64,000 nucleotides of DNA, from contig JAJTUP010000016.1 of the NCBI GenBank assembly GCA_021399435.1, positions 372,001 through 436,000 on the forward strand. Direction: 5' to 3'. Under the pieces are notes generated by a model. That model was not told where the DNA came from. It searched no databases and saw nothing but the letters and a program-made list of their open reading frames with translations. Below, in pieces: positions 40,881 through 52,306 of the stretch. Source of the stretch: Diaporthe sp. PMI_573. Its lineage: Eukaryota; Ascomycota; Sordariomycetes; Diaporthales; Diaporthaceae. How positions within the stretch are numbered: position 1 is the first letter of the stretch; every line of letters begins with the position of its first letter. The position numbers and the translations under genes are program-made.

Positions 40881-41372
40881 CTAAGACCACTGTAAGGTAC
40901 TAGTATGACTCCAATAATCTAGAGTTGGGTCTTCCTCATCTCGTTCTGCTCGCCTCCTACTTGCGCCAGAGCCGCAGATGTATGTCTCGAACAGATTTCC
41001 GTTCACATTATAATGCCTTAGATATACCCCATCGTCGTACAGCCATGTTTCAATCATGACACCTGGAGCCATTTGCAAGCTCGTCGGCTCTTTGATAGGC
41101 TCCGGTGCTACCAAGAAACCATTCAAATAGATCGGGGGCGGCCCTTCGACACCGCTACGGAGGTCAACTCCTGCCTCTGCTGCTCGTTTCTCCATATCCT
41201 GGGGGTAGAAAGGGTTGGCGAAGTAGACTTGAGCTTGCTTCCACAAGTAGTGGTGTTGCTCTACGTCGAGCAACTTGTATGTGACATGATAGTCACTAGC
41301 AATGCAAGCTAGAGCTACTCGAAGTTTCACTGTATCAAATCCTGTCAACAGATTTGTCGGTGAAATATGCAT
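40881..41372 (-). CDS. Hypothetical protein, possibly 5'-incomplete
   Basis: A 163-codon ORF from ATG 41372 with even, protein-like composition (for example HYLWKQAQVYFANPFYPQDM, PPPIYLNGFLVAPEPIKEP and MIETWLYDDGVYLRHYNV). I do not recognise a family, and there is no signal peptide or membrane segment. An alternative first exon at about 41440-41410 reading MRYPCGNSCAADQ is followed by a GTAGGT donor, and TTGACAG at about 41336-41342 would be a matching acceptor. The reading phase does not fit, so I keep the simple ORF. It may be the last exon of a longer gene. Confidence 0.4.
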   Translation of the reverse strand: MHISPTNLLTGFDTVKLRVALACIASDYHVTYKLLDVEQHHYLWKQAQVYFANPFYPQDMEKRAAEAGVDLRSGVEGPPPIYLNGFLVAPEPIKEPTSLQMAPGVMIETWLYDDGVYLRHYNVNGNLFETYICGSGASRRRAERDEEDPTLDYWSHTSTLQWS

Positions 41373-43153
41373 ACAAATGATGGGTATGATGGTTGAGAGA
41401 ACCTACCGTCTGGTCTGCGGCACAAGAGTTCCCGCAGGGATACCTCATGCGGGAGAAGAGGCTACTAAATCAGGAATGGATTAAGATATGATCTTGTCCC
41501 GCTGGTCGTGGGCAGAATTCGCGAGAGCTCATTGTTTATGATGAATCTGTCAATAGCTGCAAGTACCGCATGCATTGCGTCACTTCCAGAGAATCTCGAA
41601 TACACTCATCGAGACATCGTCGCTAGTATGGCAGCAGATCTATAGGGTGGGCTAATGGCGAGGAGCCTAATAAACAGTTCCAGTGCAAAATAGAAGCCGG
41701 TGAGTGGCTTGATTGGGCGCTCAGAATAAACAGGCAAGGGAGAGAGGAACAGAACTACATACAGGTCATAGTTCGTTCGTCTCTTATCCCGCTCTCTCTC
41801 TTCCTCTCTCACACACACAGATAGATACATCCTAGCCCAAGATCTCACTTTCGCTCAAGATTGATGCTAGAACCTAGAGCACGATCTGTAAGAGGTCCTA
41901 TAGATGCCGGATAGGGATACGGCCATCTTGTTTCCCTGGTGCTGATGGCCCCGTGGGTAACTACTTATGGTGGAGAACGGCGCCTAAGCCCTGCCCACTA
42001 AGTTCGGCACGAGCTCACCGGGTCGCAGGGGTTGATATATCGGGCAGGCGGTGCTGTGCTTCCGGAACCCTTTTTGGCCCTTTTGATTGGGATGTGGGGT
42101 GACACGTGGTGCCAGGGGGTGTTTAAACAAAGTCAAGATATTTCATCCTGGTGACGCTGAACAAGGACCCCCTCCCCTCCTCGCTCAACAGCTTTCCTTG
42201 CCGGGCCGAGGACGGGTCTATCCGTTCCTCGTTGTCGAGCACGGACTTCGGTTCGATCTCGAAAGGTGGGGAGCCCGTGGGTCGTTCTCCTTGTCATTCT
42301 TCCTCCTCCAGCCCTAGCGGCTGTTTGGGCCAGTGAGAGCAAGTACTGCTTCCCTCGACGGCGTCTGGTAGTGTCTGTGTCTTGTGGCGCGCTGTGGGTA
42401 TGTGAGGGCAAGGTTGAGCCCGCGAGATCCTTGCGTCTACTGGTTCAATTCCTCTCTCCCAAGTTGCCGCAACTCTTCTCTCCACTGTTTCTGCCGCGCC
42501 TCCTGCTCACGAAACAATATCAGCCTCCCGGCCTTGATGTGGCTTATACATAGGCCCATACATTCGCTAGAGCACCTAGAAGAACCCCTTTATATCTATC
42601 TCAAACGTTGGTCTATATCCTCCTACCCTTAATTCCCATGTTGGAGCTGGGTTATAGCAATTCCGAGATTTGAATCGCTCCCATCAGGTGCAGGTCAAAC
42701 CTTAGGAACAGTTCAATTCCTAGGAACAGTGCAGAGCCGGAAATGTGCAGAGCGCAAAGGCTATAGGCAGGGTACCTATAGAGTGGGGAAGTTACAGAGT
42801 ATCAGCCATCCCATCCAGCGACTTCCTCTTACATAAAAGAGAGGAAGATACGCCGGCCCCAACCTGAGATGGTGCGTGTGGGTACGTGGGGGCAATGCAG
42901 TTTCCTGACATAAGCGGATGGCTATTCTCTCACTACATGCTCTCTTAGGAGCCTTCTTCTGCAGCGCCTTTTTGCTTAGAGAGACAGCGCCCGCTCAACT
43001 TGAACTGACGGATTGGAGGCCAGCTTTTATCTCTTTGATCCCTCTCGTGACATGGGCATTATGGAAGAAGACGAGGCGCCCAGAGGACATGTTGTTGGGC
43101 CCAGTCAGTCGATTCTAGTGTAAACGCACCATTCGTGCATCCATGTGCCCACA

Positions 43154-43234
43154 GTACCCACAATACCCACAGCACCAACAGCACCAACAGCACAAACGGT
43201 ACCAATAGTACCAACGCTACCCACGTATCCACAC
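43154..43234. repeat. 9-bp minisatellite, nine copies
   Basis: Units of the form (G/A/C)YACCMACR: GTACCCACA, ATACCCACA, GCACCAACA twice, GCACAAACG, GTACCAATA, GTACCAACG, CTACCCACG, TATCCACAC. Copies are contiguous with no indels, about 600 bp upstream of the PKS start. Confidence 0.85.
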
Positions 43235-43469
43235 ACATTTTTTTTCACCCAGGCTGTGGCCGGGGACGTTATCTACAGTATACTATTGCTATTCTCACAT
43301 CCGATGGGGGGCACCAGATCTGACACTTCCTAAAGGCCTCAACCTGCTTATTCACGGACCCGCTTGTTCACACCACGCCATCCACCGGTCGAATAAGCCA
43401 ATGGTTTTTTTGCCCGAGATGATCACGGGAACAGTCCATATGCAGTAGTGTAAATCCTACTGAGCGATG

Positions 43470-43508
43470 ATCCTTATCACGGGAGTTCTGAGAGAAGTTG
43501 ATAAGGAT
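43470..43508. promoter_or_regulatory. Inverted pair of GATA-factor motifs in PKS promoter
   Basis: ATCCTTATCA (43470-43479) and TGATAAGGAT (43499-43508) are exact reverse complements separated by 19 nt. Each arm contains the HGATAR consensus bound by AreA-type nitrogen regulators. Two more copies, TGATAG near 43511 and AGATAA near 43670, follow before the gene. Regulation by nitrogen status is an inference. Confidence 0.55.
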
Positions 43509-43632
43509 TCTGATAGAATTCTGGTGGGATCTTCTCAAGGGGCCTTAAAGATTGGATAGCCTAGCCGCCGCAAGCACTTACCCTAGGGTAGCCACAATAA
43601 TGGGGTGGTATTCGGAGATCGTAAGCGTTATG

Positions 43633-43647
43633 GATACCACGGGTATC
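43633..43647. promoter_or_regulatory. GATACC-N3-GGTATC palindrome upstream of PKS
   Basis: Perfect 6-bp inverted arms (43633-43638 and 43642-43647) with an ACG spacer, about 90 bp upstream of the TATA box. The symmetry suits a dimeric regulator, but no cluster regulator gene is visible in the window. Confidence 0.4.
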
Positions 43648-43730
43648 ACATGATGGGCCCTGTTACCCGAGATAAAAGGCTGAGTGAGCAACCCAGGTAG
43701 ACGGCAGGAGGCCGGGAGTGGAGGAGGCAG

Positions 43731-43738
43731 TATATAAA
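43731..43738 (+). promoter_or_regulatory. TATA box of the PKS gene
   Basis: TATATAAA lies 106 bp upstream of ATG 43837 and only 13 bp upstream of the alternative ATG 43744. Transcription normally starts 25-35 bp or more downstream of TATA in fungi, so this argues for 43837 as the true start. Confidence 0.65.
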
Positions 43739-43836
43739 GGGCGATGATTGACTCCTTCAGGTTCGACGACTGGATGAGTTCAAACCATCTCTACCAAATT
43801 TTGTTAGTCCCTGCTTTGTTTCTCATCACATCCGCA

Positions 43837-46800
43837 ATGGGCTCGGTCGAGATCTCTCGTCCCGAGGACGTTGCCATCATCGGCCTTTCTTGCCGTACAG
43901 CCGGGGGCAACAACAGCCCCGAGAAGCTGTGGGAATTCCTGATGAACAAACAGGACGCCTCTGGCGAAGTGCCCAAGAAACGCTGGGAGCCCTGGTACCG
44001 TCGAGATTCGAGGAATGCCAAGGTGATCGACAAGGCCATCAAGAAAGGTTACTTCATCGAGGACCTGGAGAACTTCGACGCCGCGTTCTTCGGCATTTCA
44101 TCAAAGGAGGCCGAGCAGATGGATCCTCACCAAAGACTAGGGCTAGAATTAACGTGGGAAGCGCTAGAAAATGCAGGAATCGATCCAAAGTCCCTAATGG
44201 GGTCTGATACAGCCGTCTATATGGGTTGTGATTCGGATGACTTTTCCAGGCTTGTACTGGAAGATATTCCCAACATTGAGGCGTGGATGGGGATTGGCTC
44301 AACACCACACGGAATCCCAAACAGAATTTCATACCACCTGGATCTCATGGGCCCTAGTGCTGCGGTACGTGACCCCTCCTTTCCCAAGTTGGACCTCTTG
44401 GTTTCTTGTTTGTTTCCAGTTACAAGATATCCTATGCATGATGATCACAAGCCCACGGCACTTCTTCTGACCTCCAAAGACAAGCGCTGACTCTCGAGCC
44501 TGTATAGGTTGATGCGGCATGTGCTTCATCTGGCGTGGCAGTCCATCTGGGACGACAAGCCATTACCAGCGGCGAGTCCACAATTGCCATAGTCGGGGGT
44601 GTCAACGTCTTATGCTCACCCGCACTCTTCGTGATGCTGAGCAGGGCCGGTGCTCTCTCACCAGACGGCGTCTGTCTATCCTTTGACGACGCTGCCTGCG
44701 GCTACGCACGAGGCGAAGGCGGAGCTGTGCTCATCCTGAAGCGCCTCGCAAACGCCATCGCCGACAATGACAACATCTTGGCTGTTCTGAAGGGCAGCGC
44801 GGTTGCTCAGGACGGCAAAACTAAGGGCATCATGGCTCCCAATTCCAAGGCTCAGGAGCTGGTTGCCCGCCAGGCCCTCGCTCGCTCCGAAGTAGATCCC
44901 CTTGAGGTTACCTTCATCGAGGCACACGCGACATCGACTCCTCTGGGCGATCCTACTGAGGTCTCAGCAATCGCCTCTGTGTACGGCAGCGGAAGACCAG
45001 CTGACGCGCCGGCTCTGATCGGCTCCATCAAGCCCAACGTCGGTCACCTTGAGGCCGCTGCTGGTGCTATCTCGATGGTCAAGGCGGTTATGGCCGTGAA
45101 TAAGGGGGAGCTTGCGCCACAGGCGAGATTGAATAAGCTCAACACGCGCATCGACTGGAAGAACTCGGGTCTTCAAGTCATCCGGGAGCGCACCAAATGG
45201 CCGGAGACAGAAGGCGTACCTCGTCGCGCCGCCGTGTGCTCTTATGGATACGGTGGGACGGTATCGCACGCTGTCATCGAGGAATATCAACGTCTGACCA
45301 TAAATGGCCATGCTGATGCTTCCGAGAAGCAAGAGACTGGGATCGTGACCTTAGTAATCTCAGCACCCCAGGAGAAGAGATTGTCTACGCAAGCCACTAT
45401 CTTGGCTGACTGGCTGTCCGGCCCAGGCAAGGACGAAGATCTGAAGGCTATCGCTGCGACACTCGCTCTCCGCCGGGCACCTCATACCTACCGCGCCTCT
45501 TTCGTCGCCACAAGTCACCAGGAGGCCATTGATGCCCTGCGCAGCTTTGCCCAGGGAAAGTCTACAGAGGGGACCGCATGCGGCCGAATCCTGGACGCGT
45601 ATCCATCGCAGGGCCACGTCGTCTGGGTATTTTCCGGACACGGTGCCCAGTGGCCTGCGATGGGCAAAGAGTTGCTTCGATATTCCGAATTCTCGCAGAT
45701 CATCTCCTCGCTGGACCAAACAGTCCAGGAGGAATGCGGATACTCTGCGGTGAAAGCTCTGGAGACCGGTGATATCGGAGAGTCAGATCGGATCCAGGTC
45801 TTGACGTATCTGGTACAGATTGGGCTCAGTGAGGTGCTTAGATCAAAGGGCTTGGGGCCCCAGGCTGTGATAGGTCATTCCGTGGGCGAGATCGCTGCTT
45901 CGGTGGTGGCTGGATGCTTGACCCCACGGGAGGGAGCGCTCATCGTCACCAGGCGAGCTAAGCTATATGCGCAGGTTAAGGGCCTGGGTGGTATGGCGCT
46001 CGTTAGCCTTCCCTTTTCAACGGTTGCCGAGGAGTTGAAGGGTTGTCGAGAAGTCGTCCCGGCCATTGACTCTTCGCCCAATTCTTGCGTGATCAGCGGC
46101 GAGTCCACCCCTCTTCTCAACTATCTTGCGGATCTGAAGGTTCGAGGGATCAAGACGTTCAAAGTCAGCACAGACATCGCCTTCCACAGCCCGCTGCTAG
46201 AGCAATTGTCCGAGCCTTTGGCACAGGCGCTCGCAGAGGAACTCAACCCCCGGAAGCCTTTGATTCCGTTATACTCAACCTCGAAAACCCCACGGTGCGA
46301 CAGCCCACGCGACGTTGCCTATTGGATCGACAACATGATCAGCCCGGTCTGGCTGACCTCCGCTGTCAATGCTGCAGCTGATGACGGCTTCCGAGCTTTT
46401 GTCGAGATATCAGCACATCCGATTGTCACACACTCGATCAATGAGACACTTGGTCAGCGCGAGGACGTGGACGAATTTGTAACGATAGGAACGATGAAGA
46501 GGGAGGCTCCTACAGAGAAGAGCATCCAGCATGCGATTGCACAGTTGTGGACCAGGGGGAGCCCCGTCGATTTCGAGGCTCAATTTGGCCGTAAGATCTG
46601 GTCAAAGACTGTCCCTGGGACGCCTTGGGCTCACAAGCGGCATTGGAGGGAAGTCGAGACAGGTCCCATCGGCGGAGCTGCGGCCAGTCACGACGTCGAC
46701 AAGCACACCGTGCTTGGCCAGCGCATCAGCATCGCGGGAACGGAGGGTAACATCGTCTATACTACCAAGCTGAATGACCAGAACAAACCGTACCCACGGA

Positions 46801-49301
46801 CTCACCCACTCGATGGTACTGAGATCATCCCAGCCGGTGTGTATTGCAACACCTTCCACCACGCCACCGGCGCCACCGTTCTGGACGAGGTTAAGCTCCG
46901 TGTGCCTGTTTCGATGAGCAGCGAGACGAGGGAGGTTCAAATCATCGTCGAGGGCCAGCACATCAAGGTAGCCTCCAGGCTGGAGCAGAAGAGGAGTGAC
47001 GCCTCGGCAGACCAGCCAGAACTTCCATGGGTCGACCACAGCTCTGCACGCTGGAGCAAGCCTGAGAATTTGCCCACCGAGCCCATTTACGACATAGATG
47101 GGATCAAGCAGCGCATCGGAACCGTCCTAGGGAATGGATTTGCCTGGGAGTACCTGCAGAAAATTGGAGTCTCGGGCATCGCCTTCCCGTGGCAGGTAGT
47201 TGAGCACTATGGAAACGAGAAGGAAATGATGGTCCGAGTCGATATGGACCCAGAATCTGACTCCATGCCCTGGGATCCGTACTCCTGGGGTCCTCTCCTC
47301 GATGCCGCTACGTCCGTTGGATCGACCATTTTCTTCAAGGAGGCTAGGATGCGTATCGTCTCTCAGATCGACCGAGTCTTGATGGTATCCGGTGATCCGC
47401 GGCCCAAGATTGCATACCTTTATATCGAAGAGGCGTCTGACTCTATCAGCCCGGCCGCTCATGTCACCGTGTTGACGGAGCAGGGACAGATGATTGCCAA
47501 GTTCCAGGCTATGAGGTTCTCCGATGTTGAGGGTGCCACTGGCATCAGCGGCAGTGTCGAGAGTCTTGTTCACCAGCTTGCGTGGATCCCGCCAAAGCTC
47601 TCTGAGAAGCCTATATCGTTGAGCAGGGTCGTTCTTGTCTGCGAAGACCCAGCCATTCTTGAACAGTACGCGGGCCAAATCCAGGGAAGATACGGAGAGG
47701 TAATTCAGGCAGCAAGTTCCAAGGACTTGAACAGCCCGGAAGTACTCTTAGCCATGAGCAAGAAAGAATCCGCTGTTTTGTATTTGCCTTGCAAGGTAAA
47801 GGACCTGGATGACGTCCCAGAAGCAACTCACCGTTTCGTCTGGGAAGCTGTCAGTATGATTAAGCTGCTCGTGACGTCGTCTGCAGCTGCAAAGTTGTAC
47901 ATCATCACAGACCAGGTTTACAAGGGACAGTCCCCCACTGCCCTTGCCCATGGTGCTCTTTACGGCCTCGCCCGTATCACGGCCGAGGAGCACCCGGACA
48001 ACTGGGGCGCGCTCATCGACAACGAGGACGGCATCTTTCCCACGCTGGCTCTCAAGTACGTCCGCGGCGAGCAAGTGATTCGAATGGACGATGGAGTGCC
48101 AAGGGTCGGCCGTCTCCGCCCTCTTTCCAGGGAACAGCGGCACAGCAAGGACTCGCCCAATACGCTTCTGCCCAAGCCCGAGGGGACATACATTGTCACC
48201 GGCGGTTTTGGTGACCTCGGCCGCGAGTTGCTCGAGTTCTTGGTCGAGAAGAAAGCCCGTCGCATTGTTGTCATCTCGCGCAGTGGTCTGCCGGCGCGCA
48301 AGGAGTGGAACTCTGAAGATCTCTCAGAGAACACGAGACTTGCTATCGCCAAGGTTCGAAAACTGGAGCAGGCTGGGGCCTGGATCCACGCGATGGCGCT
48401 GGATATCGGCGCCAAGGACTCCCACGAGAGATTACTGGCCGAGCTGGATCGCCTTTCACTCCCTCGAGTTTTGGGTGTCATCCATGCGGCTGGTATTATG
48501 GAGAATGACTTCATCCAGAATGCGACGGCCGAGTCATTTGCCAACGTCTTCGCGCCGAAAGTGTCCGGGTCCCTCACCCTCCACAGGGCTTTCCCACCAG
48601 GCACAGTCGACTTTTTCGTCCTCTTCTCTTCCACGGGCCAGCTCGTCGGAACAGCAGGCCAAAGCTCCTACGGCAGCGCCAACTCATTCCTGGATGCCCT
48701 GGCCACACACCGCCGAGCCCGTGGGGACAACGCCGTCGCGTTCCAGTGGACGGCGTGGCGTGGGCTAGGCCTGGCGATGTGCACCGACTCCTCGACCTTG
48801 GAAGCGGAGCTCGTGAGCAAGGGCATCACGGACATCACCATCGAGGAGGGCTGGCGCGCGTGGGAGCACGTCAGCAAGCATGACGTTGATCACGGCGTTG
48901 TCACGCGCATCCGGACATACGACCAGGGGGAGAAAGTCCCTCTAACCCTGATCGAGGAGGTGGCCCCCCGCCGCTTCACCTCTGTCGGCAAAGTTGCCGA
49001 GGGGCAGCCCGAGTCTAAAAGGGCGACAGCTTCGAGACCGACTTCGGGGCCCGAGCTCAAGGAGTGGTTGAACGTGGCGATAAGGGAGTGCCTCGCAGCT
49101 GTGATGATGGGTGAGCCTGACGAGATCGACCCACGGGCTCCTGTCGCCGACTTGGGGGTTGACTCTGTTATGACTGTGGTTCTCAGCCAGAAGCTTCAGG
49201 CGGCCATGGGTATCAAAGTGCCTGTCACTTTGACGTGGAACCATCCTACGGTCTTGCATATGGTTGATTGGTTCTATGCTAAGCTGACTGAGAATATCTA
49301 G
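43837..49301 (+). CDS. Partially reducing polyketide synthase, 6-methylsalicylic acid synthase type
   Basis: An iterative type I PKS; relatives make 6-methylsalicylate or related aromatics from acetyl- and malonyl-CoA. Two exons, 43837-44364 and 44508-49301 (143 bp intron, GTACGT ... TATAG), give 1773 aa, nearly the length of classical 6-MSAS. Domain order: KS with VDAACASS (Cys181), [11 protein letters not shown] and [11 protein letters not shown] with GHSVGE (Ser634) and AFHS; DH/thiohydrolase-type with [10 protein letters not shown] (His942); KR with GGFGDLG near 1408 and [13 protein letters not shown]; a single ACP with GVDSVMT (Ser1729). There is no ER, methyltransferase or thioesterase domain. 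GMGSTPHG- and MGPSAA-type stretches around the splice fit 6-MSAS. All catalytic residues are intact. The product could be 6-MSA or a related compound such as mellein. Confidence 0.93.
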
Positions 49302-49978
49302 AGGATCCCTCATTTAGAACAAGTTTGGAACTAAGAAACTTGTACAGGAGTAGGCATCACCTAGGCCCGGCCCAAAGCAAGATGCGACCCGCATAGTACG
49401 CAAGATGGTCGCCTTTTCGTACGAAGAGATTATCACCAGTTTCTGTTGGGTAGATCGTAGTGTATAGAGACATAGAGGTTGAATAGACGTAGCAGCCCTG
49501 CTGTTGATATATGTAGTAGTCTGTTTCTAACCATATGTGCAGCTTTTGTGAAAGACACCGCACCTCCCTAGAGAGTTCAATCGACGTAGTTGGATTTTGT
49601 TTTCACACGAATTCTAGCCTTAACATTGCGGATTATATGAACTTTAGCTATTAATATACCGACTAAACAAATTCTGATGATCAAGTGTAATCAAAGGAAT
49701 TGACATTCCCTTCCAATTCTTTCTTTCACTACATATGCGTGACGTTCAATCTGTTAAGTGTGACCAATATCTTGTGTTGTAACCTTTGCCAGTGCATTAC
49801 CGCTAATAGCACGCAGGTCTATACGCGGGACGCATATGCCAGAGCATGACGTCAGCCGCGGGACCACCAGCTTGGAGGGGGCGGGGATGCCTATATTGGG
49901 GAGCTGGACTGTTCAAAGGACAGACTTCAGCATACCCACATCACCACATCAAACTGCAATAGGTCTCACGACGCCGTC
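49302..49978. other. Intergenic region
   Basis: PKS 3' end and promoter of the F-box/RCC1-like gene. AT-rich in 49560-49740; no gene or repeat. Confidence 0.5.
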
Positions 49979-51936
49979 ATGGAAGATAAGCCCAGTTCCA
50001 TCACAAACCTTCCCCTCGACATCCTCCTCCTCATCTTCCCACATCTAGACCCGAAGAGCTTCCTGGCACTATGCAGCACCTGCAAGGCGCTGCAGCAGCC
50101 CTCGATACGGCTCGAGCCTTCGTATTGGAGGCAGGCCACCCGCAGCACCTTCCGAGTGCCCAACCAGCCAGTCGTCGAGCATGACGGCGCCCGGTGGCAG
50201 CACATGTACCGCCGCCTGCTCACCCAGACCCGGGTCTTCACCTGGGGAAGCAACGGCCACACACGACTGGGCCACAGCTACGTGGCGGATGCTCGCGGCC
50301 TCATGATTCCCCACCTCGTACGACCGGGCCTGCCGGAGAGGCCACTGCGCCAGAGCCGGGGCCCCAGCGGGCTCCCTATTGAGATGGAAGACACACGGAG
50401 TTTAGGTGTCATTGCGGACATGCAGTGCGGGTATGTTACTATCGGTATATTGCCAGTTTATGGCGGACCCTTGAACGCAGCTTACGATTCCGCAGGGGCT
50501 GGTCAACGACCATCCTCACCTCCAAGGGCACCCTCCATAGCGCTGGTGTCATGAATGGACAGAGAGTCCTTCGTTCGCCACATCGGCTGCAGAAAATCCC
50601 CTTCCCCGCCGAGGCACAGGACGACGAGCATGCTACCACCATTCGGCTTTTCTCCGCCGGCCGATCCCACATCTTGGCCCTCTCCGACAGTGGGAGGATA
50701 TGGTCGTGGGGCGACGCGAATCAGTCCGCCGTTTACATCAAGTTTGCCGGCCTGCATATTAAGGAGGCTCCGTCCGCCCATTTGGATCAGGCATCGTCCG
50801 GCAATGGCCTGGTGAGACAAGTGGTTGCTGGCTGGAGCCGGAGCTCAGCTTATGTGCATGGCGTAGGCATCGTGGTATGGGACCCAGCTGAGGGGAGGAG
50901 GAATCTGGACACAGACACTTCCGTGTTGTTGGAGCATGCTGAGGTCCCCAAAACTGGCTACAAACGCGTGAAAGACACGTCTGCAGAATCGGAGTACGAA
51001 AAGGCGCTCGGGTCCGAGGTCGGAAGTGTGCTGAACTACATCATTCTTGAGCAATTTGTCGTGTTCAATACGGATCTTGGCAAGGTCTTTTGCGGACGAT
51101 TTGGCGATAGTAACAGTGTGGAGACCATCCTCGAGCTCCGCCAGCTGCGCAGCGAGGAGGCGTCGCAGTTCGACGTGCAAGGCTCATTCCGCCGCTTTGC
51201 CGTCTTCAGCAACGGCGAAGTCATCACCGCTGATCAAGACTACCTAGAAGCCTGCTGGGAAGCCCGCCACACTGATCCTGAACAGGCTGACATCCAGGGA
51301 CTTAGAAGAGTTCCTGCCCTACAGCACAACGACATCATTCAGGTTGCCTTTGGCGACTACCACTACCTGGCCCTGCATGCAAGCGGCAACATCACATCGT
51401 ACGGCGCCGAGATGAGCGCTTGCGGCGCCCTAGGCCTCAGCGATGGAACGAGTAAGGGAGGGCACTCTCGAGGCGTCGTCTACGACAGGTTCAGCCGCCA
51501 GGGCAGCCTCCTGCCCCATGCTTACACGCATGGCCGCCAGGTCTGGTTCGATGACAGGAAGAGGGACTGGCTCGACCACTTGGTGTGCGGCGGCACAGAT
51601 CCTGGGGAGAGCCAGGAGCGCAGAACGTTGTTCAAGAACAACCGGAATGTGCAGGGCGAAGTGAGCGAGTGGATCGAACAGGAGAGCAGGGCCTGGGACC
51701 GAGCAGAGGAGGAAGACGGACTGGGAGCGTATTTCGCCCTGGGAGTCAGTGCTGCGGGGTGGCACTCTGGTGCTCTAATCCTGGTGAACAAGGAGCTTGC
51801 AGAGAAGGAGCCTGCGTATCCCTGGGAGCAGATGAGATTCCCAAGGTTGAGGCTCGCCGATGGGACTGAGATGCCAGGGGAGAAAGAATTTGATGAGTGG
51901 AGGGATGGGAGGCCGGACTGGCGATTTGATGTTTAG
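49979..51936 (+). CDS. F-box protein with RCC1-like repeats
   Basis: Two exons, 49979-50430 and 50496-51936, with a 65 bp intron (GTATGT ... CCGCAG); 630 aa. The N-terminus is an F-box (ITNLPLDILLLIFPHLDPKSFLALCSTC, described in part; about residues 8-50), which would bind Skp1 in an SCF ubiquitin ligase. RCC1-type blades follow: VFTWGSNGHTRLGH, GWSTTILTSKG, SHILALSDSGRIWSWGDANQ and HYLALHASGNITSYG. This is the layout of yeast Saf1-like substrate receptors. It lies between the PKS and the transporter but has no obvious biosynthetic role, so it may be a bystander or a regulatory member. Its C-terminus is acidic and Trp-containing. Assignment is good, substrate unknown. Confidence 0.85.
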
Positions 51937-52306
51937 CTTTGTTGTGGCAACTGTGGTTGTCCATAACAAACAGATGTCTAGTCCTTCTTTCATTTCCTAT
52001 CAATCTGTATTAGCAATTTGTCAACGTGATCTGTTAAGGGTTCAGAGCGAAGCGATTCCGTATCATCTGGCCGGAAGATGTTGGACCTTGCAAGAACTCT
52101 GCTGTCACGCAAGGTCTAGTAGTACCAGGACGTGGGTACTGAGCTGCAAGAGGCTGTCCCAGCTCGTTCTACGCATCTGAATTTGCTGAGGCGTAATCGG
52201 AAAGTGACAGCAACTTGAAATTAAACCTATCATTCTATTTATCATATTTGTAACGCCTACCCAACCATGAAAATCCAAAAACGCCCAGCCAATCCTGAAA
52301 ATCAAC
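51937..52306. other. Intergenic region between converging genes
   Basis: 3' ends of the F-box gene (+) and the MFS transporter (-). Nothing else recognised. Confidence 0.5.

Larger units (their letters stand above)
41373..43730. other. 2.4 kb gene-free region upstream of the PKS
   Basis: No supported gene; ORFs of 60-95 codons on both strands lack family features. It holds a CT/CA-rich stretch near 41790-41825, a 9-bp minisatellite (43154-43234), and the PKS promoter with GATA motifs and two inverted repeats. The region insulates the cluster from the aminopeptidase side. Confidence 0.5.

Noticed and set aside
43744..43836. Upstream ATG 43744 as the PKS start
   Set aside because: Only 13 bp after the TATA box, so probably upstream of transcription; it would also add 31 residues absent from 6-MSAS relatives.
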